Part shown: positions 34,839-43,993 of the stretch, in pieces
How positions within the stretch are numbered: position 1 is the first letter of the stretch
Layout of the letters: each line of letters begins with the position of its first letter
Assembly (NCBI GenBank): GCA_002420005.1
Contig: DIHE01000020.1
Location: 16,528-80,527, forward strand
Length of the DNA: 64,000 bases
Reading direction: 5' to 3'
Source of the DNA: Holophagales bacterium UBA5704
Lineage (GTDB): Bacteria; Acidobacteriota; Thermoanaerobaculia; Multivoradales; UBA5704
Position numbers and translations under genes: made by a program
Notes under the pieces: model-generated
Databases searched by the model: none
Told to the model about the DNA's origin: nothing
What the model saw: the letters and a program-made list of their open reading frames with translations, nothing else

Positions 34839-35054
34839 CTACCCGTTCGCCTTGACGCGGCGGCCGGTGAAGGTGTCGGTGGCGATGGGATCTCCGGTGT
34901 CGGTGGAGGGATCGAACGGATCCACCCCGGTGGGATAGATCTTGCCCTGGCAGCTCGCGGAAAAGGTACGGAGATGGGGATCGAACTGGAAGACGTAGTC
35001 CACGACCGCCGCGCCCGAATAGGCGCCGCACTTAGAGCTGGCACCTGGTGTAGC
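34839..35054 (-). pseudogene. 3' fragment of an unknown secreted protein gene, truncated at a repeat
   Basis: A minus-strand frame ending at the TAG in 34839-34841 reads CGAYSGAAVVDYVFQFDPHL, FSASCQGKIYPTGVDPFDPS and DTFTGRRVKANG. The composition suggests an exported protein. No start or signal sequence is found. The recognisable part begins at or within hairpin repeat copy B (35025-35054), suggesting the truncation happened at the repeat. Family not recognised. Confidence 0.35.
35025..35054 (+). repeat. Dispersed 30-bp hairpin repeat, copy B
   Basis: GCCGCACTTAGAGCTGGCAC followed by CTGGTGTAGC; 26 of 30 bases match copy A. It lies at the 5' edge of a truncated gene fragment. Confidence 0.65.
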
Positions 35055-35131
35055 TTCGCCACCGAAGGCACGCCACCACCGGCGCCGGAGTAGGGGGGCA
35101 GAACGGCCCCCTTTTCTCAGAAGCGGAGAAA

Positions 35132-35158
35132 CGGCGCAACGCCATCAAAGTTGCGCCG
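35132..35158. terminator. Hairpin downstream of the Cys-rich repeat protein gene
   Basis: A perfect 9-bp stem (CGGCGCAAC/GTTGCGCCG) around a 9-nt loop, 22 nt beyond the stop codon of the minus-strand gene. No clear T-run. Confidence 0.4.
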
Positions 35159-35179
35159 GCGCAGCTGTGGGAGGTCTTC

Positions 35180-36298
35180 TCAGTTTTGTGTGCTGACAGT
35201 CGTGCGTATCGTGGGATCGTACAAGAGCTGCCAGGGCGGACACGACCCGTCGGAGCCGCAAGCCCCTGTGGAGCGCCAGATCGCTCCGTCGTCGTGACGC
35301 TTGTAGAGCGAGCGGGTGCCGGCGGCGATGTGACGGGTGCGCGTGTTTTTGTCGAGAAGCTGCCATCCCGGACACCCAGAGGCGTCGCACGCCGTGCCCG
35401 TGTAAGCCAGGATCTCGCCGTTACCGCGCAGTTGATAAAGCGTTTCGGTGTTGGTGACGATGGAGATCGCGCCCTTCTTGGTGTCGATCGGTTTCCAGCA
35501 CGATGCTCCGCTGCATCGCGGTCCGGTGTAGTGCCAGATCGAGCCGTTGGTGTCGAGCTGATAAAGCGCATGAACCGCGACCCCGTTTCCCAGGCTCACG
35601 GCGGCGGTGAGCTCCTTGGTTTTGAGAGGGTTGTCCAGTTGCTGCCAGCACGAGGGGCCGCTGCAGGACGGCCCCGTGTAACGCCAGATCGTCCCATCAT
35701 TGTGGCGCTTGTAGAGCGCGTGCGAGTCAGGCGTCGACCTCCCGGCTGCGATCATCTCCACGGTTGCTGGATTGTCGTCCAACTGCTGCCACCCCGGACA
35801 CGACCCGTCGGGGAGGCACGGAGTGTCATTGTAGCTCCAGATCGCGCCGCTCTTGTGGCGCTTGTAGAGGTTCGCCCCAGCGGCGACGATCGACACGGTC
35901 TGCGGGTTCTTGTCGAGCAACTGCCACCCCGTGCATGACCCGCCGATGCACGGCTTGCCGGTGTAGAGCCAGATCGTCCCGTCGGTGCGGCGCTGATAGA
36001 GCGGCGGCGCCTCGGGAGGCGCCTTGAGAGGATCCGACGCGCCGACGGGCTCCCCATCAGGGGTCGTGGGCTGCCCACCGGCGGTGATCTCCTCGGTTCT
36101 GGGGTTGTTGTCGAGCAAATACCACACCACACACGATTCGCCGCGACAGTTCTCGGACTTGGCGACCCAAAGATCGCCGTTGTTGTGCAGTCGATACACC
36201 GGTTGAGCCGAAAGCGCCGTCGCGGTCGCAACGACAGTTCCTACGCCGACCGCAAGGCGAAAGACCAGGATCCTGATACATCGGATGTGGGGAAGCAT
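35180..36298 (-). CDS. Secreted Cys-rich repeat protein, lectin-like propeller candidate
   Basis: A 372-residue exported protein. The ATG at 36298 follows AAGGAGGAATC. The signal peptide ends near residue 31 (VVATATALSA). The rest is about seven imperfect repeats of roughly 45-50 residues with consensus LYKRHxDGTIWxYTGxxC, then GxSCxxWQxLDxNPxT and an I-x-A-A-G end. Each repeat has a Cys pair and conserved Trp residues. The pattern resembles tachylectin/tectonin-type propeller blades that bind carbohydrate, but each has its own disulfide. The exact family is not recognised. It is monocistronic with a TATAAT box about 80 nt upstream. Confidence 0.65.
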   Translation of the reverse strand: MLPHIRCIRILVFRLAVGVGTVVATATALSAQPVYRLHNNGDLWVAKSENCRGESCVVWYLLDNNPRTEEITAGGQPTTPDGEPVGASDPLKAPPEAPPLYQRRTDGTIWLYTGKPCIGGSCTGWQLLDKNPQTVSIVAAGANLYKRHKSGAIWSYNDTPCLPDGSCPGWQQLDDNPATVEMIAAGRSTPDSHALYKRHNDGTIWRYTGPSCSGPSCWQQLDNPLKTKELTAAVSLGNGVAVHALYQLDTNGSIWHYTGPRCSGASCWKPIDTKKGAISIVTNTETLYQLRGNGEILAYTGTACDASGCPGWQLLDKNTRTRHIAAGTRSLYKRHDDGAIWRSTGACGSDGSCPPWQLLYDPTIRTTVSTQN

Positions 36299-36375
36299 GA
36301 TTCCTCCTTGATAACCCGCGCAAGCAGTTTTGCGTGCTCGCGGAGATGGTGACGACTCCACTACGATGCATGTAC

Positions 36376-36381
36376 ATTATA
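36376..36381 (-). promoter_or_regulatory. TATAAT -10 box of the Cys-rich repeat gene
   Basis: A perfect TATAAT on the minus strand (ATTATA on plus), about 80 nt before the ATG. No matching -35 box is obvious at 17 bp. Confidence 0.4.
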
Positions 36382-36411
36382 CAACGAATACACCGATAGG
36401 CGAGGACGGCA

Positions 36412-36589
36412 ATGCCCTCGGCCGGGGCCACCGAAGCCCGGAGCGCTCTCGCGCGCCTCTGGCGTGAAGGTATCTGACGGCTGAGGAACACGCGATCAGT
36501 AAAGCCTACCTGGAGGAAGACTGGCCGGGGTTACGCGCCGCGTGGAAGGACAACCCACGCCTGGGTAACGGCGACGCGCCTCAGCCCGG
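36412..36589 (+). pseudogene. Frameshifted small gene of unknown function
   Basis: MPSAGATEARSALARLWREG stops in frame. Removing about one base gives YLTAEEHAISKAYLEEDWPG and LRAAWKDNPRLGNGDA, a plausible continuous acidic protein. Its end is convergent with the uxaC terminus. Family not recognised; the frameshift may be real or a sequencing error. Confidence 0.35.
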
Positions 36590-38050
36590 CGCCGCCTGCA
36601 GAGCCGGCGCCGGGGCGCTCGCGGCGCCTCGGCCGCGGTTCGGCAGGTCGAAGCCGAAGTAGCTCTCCGCGTTGCGGAAGCAGACGTCCTCGACCAGGGC
36701 TCCGACCAGGTCGAAGTCCCGCGGCAGGAGCCCGTTCGCCATCTCGCCGCCGAGCAGGTTGCAGAGGATGCGCCGGAAATACTCGTGCCGGGTGAACGAC
36801 AGGAACGAGCGGCTGTCGGCGACCATTCCAACGAACCGGCGCAGCGAGCCGATCTGGGAGAGGGCTTCGAGCTGACGCTCGATCCCGTTCTTCTGGTCGA
36901 GGAACCACCAGGCCGGGCCGAGCTGCATCTTCCCCGGCACCGAGCCGTCCTCGAAGCAGGCGAGCAGCGAGGCGAGCATCTCGTTGTCGCGCGGGTTCAC
37001 GTTGTAGAGGATGGTCCGCGGCAGGTCGCCGGCGGAATGGAGCGCGTTCAGGAACCCGGCCAGGGGCTCGGCGTAGGAACGGTCTCCCATCGAGTCGTAC
37101 CCGGAGTCGGGACCGAGGGCGGCGAACATCGCGCTGTTGTTGTCCCGCATGGCGCCGATGCGCACCTGCATCGTCCAGCCCTTTTCGCGATAGAGCCGCC
37201 CCATCTGGAGGAGCAGCGCCGTCGCCAACCGGTCGCGTTCGGCCTCCGCGAGAGCGGTTCCGGAGCGGAGACGGTCGAAGCTCGTCCGGACCTCCTGCGC
37301 CGAGGCCGGCGCGAAGAGGCCGGTGGCGAGGGCGTGGTCCGCCAGCCGGCAGCCCGCCGCATGGAAGACGGCGCAACGCACGGCCAACGCCGCGACGAGG
37401 TCGTCGAAGCGCGCGATCTCCACGCCGGCGACGGCGCCAAGCTCGTCCACGTAGCGGTTCCAGAGGCCGGGGTCGGCGAGCGCCAGGACCCGGCCGGGAC
37501 GCCAGGTGGGGAGGATGCGGGCGCCGAACGTCGGGTCGGCGGCGAGCGCCTTGTGGTGCTCCAGCGCATCGACCGGATCGTCCGAGGTGCAGACGGCCAG
37601 GACGTTGCTCTTCTCGATCAGCGAGCGCACCGAAAGCCCGTCGCGAAAGACCGCCGTGGTGCGCTTCCACACCTCGTCGGCGGTCGCGGGGCCGAGCAGC
37701 AGGTCGTCGATCTGGAAGTAGCGGGCCAGCTCCAGGTGGCACCAGTGGTAGAGGGGATTGCGCAGGAGGTACGGCAAGGTGCTCGCGAAGGCGTCGAACT
37801 TCTCGCGATCGGTCGCGTCGCCGGTGCAGAAGCGCTCGGGGATGCCGTTGGCGCGCATCTGGCGCCACTTGTAGTGGTCGCCGTTGAGCCAGACCTGGCT
37901 GATGTTCTCCCAGCGGCGGTCGGCGGCGATCTCGGCCGGCGGCAGATGGGTGTGGTAGTCGATGATCGGCTGTCCGGCCGCGTAGTCGTGGTAAAGGCGG
38001 ACCGCCTCGTCGCTGTGCAGCAGGAACTTTTCGTGAATCAGGCGGCTCAT
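36581..38050 (-). CDS. uxaC: Glucuronate/galacturonate isomerase
   Basis: A 489-residue UxaC (TIM-barrel uronate isomerase). It interconverts D-galacturonate with D-tagaturonate and D-glucuronate with D-fructuronate in the cytoplasm. Diagnostic blocks are IIDYHTHLPPAEIA near residue 30 (metal His pair), WRQMRANGIPERFCTG, MQVRIGAMRDNNS, PRTILYNVNPRDNE and FVGMVADSRSFLSFTRHEYF near 400. The start ATG overlaps the aldolase stop (ATGA). It is last gene of the leftward arm of the pectin locus. No uxaB-type oxidoreductase is next to it. Confidence 0.92.
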   Translation of the reverse strand: MSRLIHEKFLLHSDEAVRLYHDYAAGQPIIDYHTHLPPAEIAADRRWENISQVWLNGDHYKWRQMRANGIPERFCTGDATDREKFDAFASTLPYLLRNPLYHWCHLELARYFQIDDLLLGPATADEVWKRTTAVFRDGLSVRSLIEKSNVLAVCTSDDPVDALEHHKALAADPTFGARILPTWRPGRVLALADPGLWNRYVDELGAVAGVEIARFDDLVAALAVRCAVFHAAGCRLADHALATGLFAPASAQEVRTSFDRLRSGTALAEAERDRLATALLLQMGRLYREKGWTMQVRIGAMRDNNSAMFAALGPDSGYDSMGDRSYAEPLAGFLNALHSAGDLPRTILYNVNPRDNEMLASLLACFEDGSVPGKMQLGPAWWFLDQKNGIERQLEALSQIGSLRRFVGMVADSRSFLSFTRHEYFRRILCNLLGGEMANGLLPRDFDLVGALVEDVCFRNAESYFGFDLPNRGRGAASAPAPALQAAPG

Positions 38051-38697
38051 GGTGCAACCTCCCTCGCCCGAGACAGAGCCTCCCGGGTCTGCTGAGTGAT
38101 GGCATTCCATTGCTTCTCGGCGATCTGGCGCTTGCTCGCGAGCCAGGAGCCGCCCACGGCAAACACCTGGGGCAGGGAGAGGTACTCCTTCATGTTGTCC
38201 ACGGAGACGCCTCCCGTCGGGCAGAAGCGGATGCCGAGGGACTCGTACGGCCCGGCCAGGGCGCGCAGCATGTTCGGCCCGCCGGCCGCTTCGGCCGGGA
38301 AGAACTTCAGCAGGGTGCAGCCGTGGCCGTAGGCCGCCTCGATCTCGGACGGCGTGACCACGCCGGGCAGGAACGGCACGCCGGCCTCCGCGAAGAGGCG
38401 CACGGTCTGCGGGTTGAACCCCGGAGCCACGCCGAACGAGACGCCGAGATCCAGGCACCGCAGGGCCTGCTCGCGCGTGACCACGGTGCCGGCCCCCACG
38501 AGCATCTCCGGGAACCGGCGCAGGATGCGCCCCAGCGCCGCCTCCGCCGCGGCGGTCCGCAAGGTCACCTCGATCAGATCGAGCCCGCCCGCGAGGAGGG
38601 CCTCGGCCAGCGGCTCGGCGTCGTTCTCATCGTCGATCACGATCACCGGGATCACCGGCCGCCGCGTCAGCTTCTCCATCGAGCTCAGAGGGCTCAT
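38047..38697 (-). CDS. eda: 2-dehydro-3-deoxy-phosphogluconate (KDPG) aldolase
   Basis: A 216-residue class I aldolase. It cleaves KDPG to pyruvate and glyceraldehyde-3-phosphate, the end of galacturonate catabolism. The key Glu is in LIEVTLRT near residue 45, the Schiff-base Lys in CTLLKFFPAEAAGG near 135, and the phosphate loop is FCPTGGVSVDN. Both ends overlap neighbouring genes as ATGA (kdgK before, uxaC after), so the three are tightly co-translated. Confidence 0.92.
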   Translation of the reverse strand: MSPLSSMEKLTRRPVIPVIVIDDENDAEPLAEALLAGGLDLIEVTLRTAAAEAALGRILRRFPEMLVGAGTVVTREQALRCLDLGVSFGVAPGFNPQTVRLFAEAGVPFLPGVVTPSEIEAAYGHGCTLLKFFPAEAAGGPNMLRALAGPYESLGIRFCPTGGVSVDNMKEYLSLPQVFAVGGSWLASKRQIAEKQWNAITQQTREALSRAREVAP

Positions 38698-39794
38698 CGG
38701 TCCACCCTGGCGCCACCGCCGCGGACGAGCTTCTGCACCTCGGCGAGCGAGGCCATCGTGGTGTCTCCCGGCGTGGTCATCGCCAAGGCGCCGTGGGCGG
38801 CACCGTATTCCACCGCGAGAGCCGGGTCGCCCAGCTCCAGGAGGCCGTAGATGAACCCGGAGGCGAAGCTGTCGCCGCCGCCGACGCGGTCGAGGATCTC
38901 CAGATCCGGCCGGTGGGTGGCGGTGTAGAACGCGCCGTCGCACCAGCAGATGGCGCCCCAGTCGTTGCGGGTGGCGCTCTTGACGGCGCGCAGCGTCGCC
39001 GCCACGGCCTTGAGGTTCGGGTAGGTCGCCACCGCGGTCCCGATCATGCTGCGAAATCCGCTCACCTCCAGATCGAGCAGGCCCGCGTCCACGCCTTCCA
39101 CCTCCAGCCCCAGGCACGCCGTGAAGTCCTCCTCGTTGCCGAGGATCACGTCGAGCGACGGCGCAATGGCGCGGTTCACCTCGCGGCAGCGGTCGAGGCC
39201 CCCGTAGGCACCCCAGAGGGAGGGCCGGTAGTTGAGATCGTAGGAGACCACGGTGCCGTGCTTCTTGGCGATCCGTGCCGCCTCGATGACCACGTCGCCG
39301 GTGGTCTCCGAAAGCGCCGCGAAGATGCCTCCGGTGTGGAACCAGCGGACGCCGAGCTTGCCGAAGACGTGCTCCCAGTCGACGTCCCCCGCGCGGAGCT
39401 GGGAGGCGGCGCTGTGGCCCCGGTCGGAGCAGCCGACGGCACCGCGAATCCCGAAGCCCCGCTCGGTGAAGTTCAACCCGTTGCGCACCGAGCGCCCGAT
39501 GCCGTCCGACGGCACCCAGCGGACCAGGGACGTGTCCACCCCTCCCTGCAACATCAGGTCTTCGAGCAGGAGACCCACCTCGTTGCGCACGACGGCGGTG
39601 ACCACCGCCGCCCGCTGGCCGAAGCAGCGCCGCAGACCGCGGGCCACGTTGTACTCGCCGCCGCCTTCCCACACCCGGAAGTGACGGGTGGTGCGGATCC
39701 TGCCCTCGCCCGGATCGAGGCGCAGCATGACCTCGCCCAGGGACAGGACGTCGAACGCACACGCTTCTTTGGGTCTGAGCTCAAGACGGGACAC
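38694..39794 (-). CDS. kdgK: 2-dehydro-3-deoxygluconate kinase (PfkB family)
   Basis: A 366-residue ribokinase-like enzyme that phosphorylates KDG to KDPG. The N-terminal LSLGEVMLRLDPGEGRI and EGGGEYNVARGLRRCFGQ match sugar-binding blocks. The C-terminal GGGDSFASGFIYGLL near 310 is the PfkB DTxGAGD-type catalytic loop with Asp. It is longer than E. coli KdgK (309) through an N-terminal extension and insertions. It starts with GTG, overlapping the LacI gene end by 14 nt, and overlaps the aldolase start. Confidence 0.85.
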   Translation of the reverse strand: MSRLELRPKEACAFDVLSLGEVMLRLDPGEGRIRTTRHFRVWEGGGEYNVARGLRRCFGQRAAVVTAVVRNEVGLLLEDLMLQGGVDTSLVRWVPSDGIGRSVRNGLNFTERGFGIRGAVGCSDRGHSAASQLRAGDVDWEHVFGKLGVRWFHTGGIFAALSETTGDVVIEAARIAKKHGTVVSYDLNYRPSLWGAYGGLDRCREVNRAIAPSLDVILGNEEDFTACLGLEVEGVDAGLLDLEVSGFRSMIGTAVATYPNLKAVAATLRAVKSATRNDWGAICWCDGAFYTATHRPDLEILDRVGGGDSFASGFIYGLLELGDPALAVEYGAAHGALAMTTPGDTTMASLAEVQKLVRGGGARVDR

Positions 39795-40851
39795 GCGCGC
39801 CTCCCTCCGTCATCCGGGCCGCCGGGTCGATCGCTCGCGTCGAAGCACGGATGATCAGCTCCGGATCCAGGAAGACACCCAGCCGGGCGTCGTGGGTTCG
39901 ATCTTCGATGGCGGCGATGAGCTTGCCGGCCGCCAGCCGCGCCATCGCCCGCACCGGCCGCCGAATCGTGGTGAGCGCCGGCCGGATCCGTGTGGCCAGC
40001 GCACTGTCGTCGAATCCCGCCACCGACAGGTCCCGGGGCACGGAGAGACCCATCTCCGTGGCGGTCTGGATCACTCCCGCCGCCATGTCGTCGTTGCTGG
40101 CGAAGATGGCCGTCGGCGGCTCGGGCTGCGCCAGGAGCTGCCGGGCGCACTCGATCCCCGATTCGAACGAGTACGCCCCCTGGACGATCATCTCCTCGCG
40201 GACGGCGCATCCGAGCCGCTCCAGCGCGTCGCTGAAGCCTTCGAGCCGCTCGCGCGTCGAGCGCCGGCCGGCCGGCCCGGTGATGTAACCGATCCGCCGG
40301 TGCCCGAGCCCGACCAGGTATTCGGCCATCTCGGCCACCGCCGACCGCTCGTTGGAGACCACGACACGATCCGAGGTGTCGAGCGCGACGGACGCCAGCC
40401 GCACGTACGGAACCTTCTCCTGGGCGAGCGCGCCGAACAGGTTGTGGTCCTCGGAGAGCGGTGGCAGCACGATGACGCCGTCCAGCTTCGAGCGCTTCAC
40501 CGAGCCCACCACCTCGCTGCACAGCTCGTCCGTCTCGCCGCAGGGATGGATGACGAGCTCGTAGCCAAGCTCGCGGCACACGTTCAACACCCCGCGCTGT
40601 GCCTCGTCGATGAACAGAGCGTCCGGATTGTCGTAGATCAACCCGAGCAGGTAGGAGCGCCCGCCGGCCAGGCCGCGCGCCCGCGCATTCGGCCGGTAGC
40701 TCTGTGCATCGATGACCCGCTGGACCTTCTCGCGCGTCGCCTCGCCCACCTTCGACGACCGGTTGATCACCCGGGAGACGGTGCGGTTCGAGACGCCCGA
40801 AAGCTGGGCGATGTCGCTGATCGTCGAAGGTTGTTTGTGCTCGTCGCTCAT
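39781..40851 (-). CDS. LacI-family transcriptional regulator of the pectin/uronate locus
   Basis: A 356-residue repressor. The LacI HTH and hinge (STISDIAQLSGVSNRTVSRV, then YRPNARARGLAGGRS) are at residues 9-60. A periplasmic-binding-protein-like sensor domain follows (SVAGFDDSALATRIRPALTT near 285). It sits between the TonB receptor (8 nt upstream) and kdgK. The likely operators are the two TGCCAYCGRTGGC palindromes at 43841 and 43994 between the divergent arms (inference from position and symmetry). A plausible inducer is a KDG-pathway intermediate or uronate. Confidence 0.88.
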   Translation of the reverse strand: MSDEHKQPSTISDIAQLSGVSNRTVSRVINRSSKVGEATREKVQRVIDAQSYRPNARARGLAGGRSYLLGLIYDNPDALFIDEAQRGVLNVCRELGYELVIHPCGETDELCSEVVGSVKRSKLDGVIVLPPLSEDHNLFGALAQEKVPYVRLASVALDTSDRVVVSNERSAVAEMAEYLVGLGHRRIGYITGPAGRRSTRERLEGFSDALERLGCAVREEMIVQGAYSFESGIECARQLLAQPEPPTAIFASNDDMAAGVIQTATEMGLSVPRDLSVAGFDDSALATRIRPALTTIRRPVRAMARLAAGKLIAAIEDRTHDARLGVFLDPELIIRASTRAIDPAARMTEGGARVPS

Positions 40852-40859
40852 CGTGTGAC

Positions 40860-43688
40860 TCAGTAGTTCCAGCGCACCCCCAGGAAATACTGGCGGCCCG
40901 AGTAGTTTATCTCGCGGATCAGATCCATCGTCCCGTCGCCGGTGGTGTACAGCCGCTCCGCCTCGTCGGTGAGATTGATCCCCTCCAGGGTCACCGAGAA
41001 GCGCTTGAAGAGGTGCACGTAGGCGCTCATGTCCCAGCGGATCGGGCCGGTCGTGGCCTCGGAGATGTTGCCGTTCGCGCCGAGGTTGTTGGTGACGTAG
41101 TCGTCCCGGTTGTTCACCGACACGCGCGTTCCCCACCGCGGCATTTCGTAGAAGAGGGTGCCGTTCCAGGAGTGGTTGGACATCCCTTGCAGCGGCACCG
41201 TGACCTTGCGGCCACTGCGGACCACCGTGGTCTCGGCATCGACGTAGGAGTAGTTGCCGTTGAAGCCGAAGTAGCTCCAGAAGCCGGGCAGGCTCGAGAA
41301 GCTCTGCTGGTACCCGATCTCGAAGCCTTGCAGCTCCGTGCCGTCGGAGTTGGCGGCGGTGCTGTAGGTCCAGATCAGGCTCGGATCGAGGAGCTGCGGC
41401 TGGGTCGGGAAGACGGCGGCCACGGCGGCGCGGTCTTCCGGGCGCAGCGGCTCCTGGGTCGTCGGGAAGGTGATGAAGCTGTCGATATCCTTATAGAAGA
41501 GAGCCACTCCCAGCACGGCCTTTTCGGTGAAGTACCACTCCGCACCGAGGTCGACGTTGTTCGACCGCAGGGGCTCCAGCTGCGAGTTGCCGCCGGTCAC
41601 CGTCAGGTTGGTGTTCCCGTAGGCCTTGACGGGCGCCAGGTTGGCGAGGGAGGGCCGGGTCATCGTGCGGCTCACCCCGGCGCGCAGCACAAGCTCCGGC
41701 GTGGCGTCGAACGCGACGTTCAACGACGGCAGGAAGTCCGCATAGTCGTTCGTCTCGGTGTTGCTGAGCGTGCTCGACAGCCAGCCCTGGCCCTCGGTCC
41801 GGGTGTCCACGTAGCGCGTGCCCAGGTTGAAGCGGAGGCCATGCTCCTTGAGCAGGGTCACCCAGTTGTATTCGCCATAGACGCCCGCCGTCTCCTCGGT
41901 GACGACCCAGGTCGCCCGGCCCGGGCCGCGGAAAGGCTGGAAGGCCGATCCGAAGCTGAAGGCGTCCTTGGCGCGCGGGAAGTCGAGCACCAGGAAGCGC
42001 AGATCGGTGGCGCTGCCGAACCCGCCGACGTCTTCGAACTGGAAGACCTTGCTGATCGACGAGAGGGACACGTTCGGCGGCGTCGCGGTCTGCTGGAAGA
42101 CCCGGCTGTCCACCTCGCGATCGTTGTAGATCGCGCCGAAGCGCAGACTGTGCCCGATGGCGGGGTACCAGTCGAGATCGAGCCGCGCGGTGTCGTTCGT
42201 GCGGTCGACCAGGTTCTTCTGCAGCAGCCCGTCGCCCTGCACCACGAAATTGGCCGGGTTGGTGGTGTCGATGTTGTAGTTGATGAGGGCGACGTCGGGA
42301 TTGCGCGTGAAGTCGTAGGAGAACCCGATGTTGGGATCGGTGGTCTCGATGTTGACCCGGAAGAGGAGGTCCTCGTACTCGGACGTGGCACGACCGAGCA
42401 TGCCGCTCAGGGTCATGTTCTCGCTGATGTCGTAGTCGAAGTCAGCCGTCAACTGGTCGAACGTCGTCGTGTCCTCGGTCTGGCGGCTCTCCGTCCGCAG
42501 GGCGACACCCTTGAAGGTGCCGGCGATGGCCACCTGTCCGTTCCCTTCCGGGGCCACGGTGACGTCGATCGGGGTGATGCTGTTGAAGCCCCAGGGGCCG
42601 AGACGGCGGAACTGGGCGAACGAGTTGTAGCTGGTCGTCTTCGCCTCGAACTTCGAATACACCGCGTTCAAGCCGATGTCCAGCCCTTCGGTCGGCCGGA
42701 ACTGGAGCGAGCTCGCCAGGCCCGTGCGTTCCTGGTCGTGGCGGAAGCTGTCCTGGCGGGGCAGACGCGGGTACCACAGCGACTGGAGCTGCTGGTTGCT
42801 CAGCGTCGTCTCGTTCCCCTTGAAATTCGCATCCGGCCTCTGCCAGCGGACGGTGCCGAAACCGTCCTGCCAGGAGTTGCGGTCCATCTGCGCCGCGGAG
42901 ATCATGAAGCCCACGGTCTTCGCCTTGTTCGCCATCGAATAGGTCGCCGTGAACCGCGGATCCGACTCCTCCGACAGGTCGTTGTAGCCCGACTGGATCT
43001 GGACGGACGCCTGCGCGTTCGGGCTGTCCAGCGGGCTCGCCGTGTGCAGCTGAACGGCGCCGGCCACGCCGCCCTCCTCGATCGAGGCCACCAACGACTT
43101 GTCGACGTCGATGCGCGAGAAGAGCTCGGCGGGGAAGACGTTGAAGTCGAAGGCCCGGCCGCGGTTGATCGCGCCGGAGCTGTCGAGGCCACCGGTCGAG
43201 GCCGGCACCTCCATGCCGTTGAGCGTGACCTGGGTGAACTCCGCGCCCAGACCCCGCAGGGAGAGCTGGCGCCCCTCGCCACCCTCGCGGACGATCGTCA
43301 CGCCCGGCAAACGCTGGATGGCCTCCGCCAGGTTCAGGTCCGGCATCTTGCCGATGTCCTCGGTCACGATGCTCTCCCGGGTATTGACCGCATCCCGCTT
43401 GAGGGTCACGGACTCCTCCAGGGCCTGGCGATAACCCGTGACGTCGATGGTCTCCGAGATCGCGAGATCTTCGGCCGTGGGCTCTTCCCCCTCGGCGGCC
43501 GGCTCGCCTTCGACGGCGTTCTCGCCTTCGGCGGCCTCGGGCTGCTGCACCTTGTTCTCTTCTTCCTGCGGCGCCTTCTCCTGGCCGGCGTCCTGTGCCA
43601 GGGCCGGTTGATACCCGCCGAGGACGATGAGGAGGGCGGCCAGGAGCGCGCCTCTTGACCAGCTTGAGCGGGTCGACGGACTGAGCAT
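40860..43688 (-). CDS. TonB-dependent outer membrane receptor for pectic oligosaccharides
   Basis: A 942-residue receptor. The ATG follows AAAGGAGGAAAGT. The signal peptide ends ALAQ near 32, followed by a Glu/Gln-rich linker and a TonB-box-like segment (ISETIDVTGYRQAL). The plug domain (about 85-210) is typical: MPDLNLAEAIQRLPGVTIVR, GEGRQLSLRGLGAEFTQVTL. The 22-strand barrel ends SGRQYFLGVRWNY with a terminal aromatic. This TonB receptor class (Xanthomonas/Caulobacter style, without SusD) commonly imports plant oligosaccharides. No SusD partner is present. It heads the leftward operon. Substrate assigned from context only. Confidence 0.9.
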   Translation of the reverse strand: MLSPSTRSSWSRGALLAALLIVLGGYQPALAQDAGQEKAPQEEENKVQQPEAAEGENAVEGEPAAEGEEPTAEDLAISETIDVTGYRQALEESVTLKRDAVNTRESIVTEDIGKMPDLNLAEAIQRLPGVTIVREGGEGRQLSLRGLGAEFTQVTLNGMEVPASTGGLDSSGAINRGRAFDFNVFPAELFSRIDVDKSLVASIEEGGVAGAVQLHTASPLDSPNAQASVQIQSGYNDLSEESDPRFTATYSMANKAKTVGFMISAAQMDRNSWQDGFGTVRWQRPDANFKGNETTLSNQQLQSLWYPRLPRQDSFRHDQERTGLASSLQFRPTEGLDIGLNAVYSKFEAKTTSYNSFAQFRRLGPWGFNSITPIDVTVAPEGNGQVAIAGTFKGVALRTESRQTEDTTTFDQLTADFDYDISENMTLSGMLGRATSEYEDLLFRVNIETTDPNIGFSYDFTRNPDVALINYNIDTTNPANFVVQGDGLLQKNLVDRTNDTARLDLDWYPAIGHSLRFGAIYNDREVDSRVFQQTATPPNVSLSSISKVFQFEDVGGFGSATDLRFLVLDFPRAKDAFSFGSAFQPFRGPGRATWVVTEETAGVYGEYNWVTLLKEHGLRFNLGTRYVDTRTEGQGWLSSTLSNTETNDYADFLPSLNVAFDATPELVLRAGVSRTMTRPSLANLAPVKAYGNTNLTVTGGNSQLEPLRSNNVDLGAEWYFTEKAVLGVALFYKDIDSFITFPTTQEPLRPEDRAAVAAVFPTQPQLLDPSLIWTYSTAANSDGTELQGFEIGYQQSFSSLPGFWSYFGFNGNYSYVDAETTVVRSGRKVTVPLQGMSNHSWNGTLFYEMPRWGTRVSVNNRDDYVTNNLGANGNISEATTGPIRWDMSAYVHLFKRFSVTLEGINLTDEAERLYTTGDGTMDLIREINYSGRQYFLGVRWNY

Positions 43689-43802
43689 ACTTTCCTCCTT
43701 TCGCTGAAATCCCTTCCAGTGACCAGGTCGTAGCGGCTGAATCCGCCGGTTCTTCCAAGCTTCAGGGCAGCCTGATCCCGGGCATTGCTTGCGCTGGCAG
43801 GC

Positions 43803-43832
43803 AGTATGAACCAGGTCGGTTCGGCGTGGCAA
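43803..43832 (-). promoter_or_regulatory. Promoter of the TonB receptor operon
   Basis: On the minus strand TTGCCA (43827-43832) and CATACT (43803-43808) are 18 bp apart. A palindromic operator lies 8 bp upstream of the -35 box. Confidence 0.5.
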
Positions 43833-43840
43833 GAGGTGAA

Positions 43841-43854
43841 TGCCATCGATGGCA
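43841..43854. promoter_or_regulatory. Putative LacI-type operator 1
   Basis: The perfect palindrome TGCCATCGATGGCA has the central CG and dyad symmetry of LacI-family sites. It lies just upstream of the TonB receptor promoter. Confidence 0.6.
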
Positions 43855-43993
43855 ACACTCGGCGGAGCGACGAGCGGCGGTCTCCCGCCAAATCATTGAC
43901 AAAAAAGATGGTTCTTCGAATGTCTCCAACCGGCCGAGCCGGCAATGAAGGGCGCCGATCGGACGGCCTTCGGTCCATCCGGCCGATTCTTTG

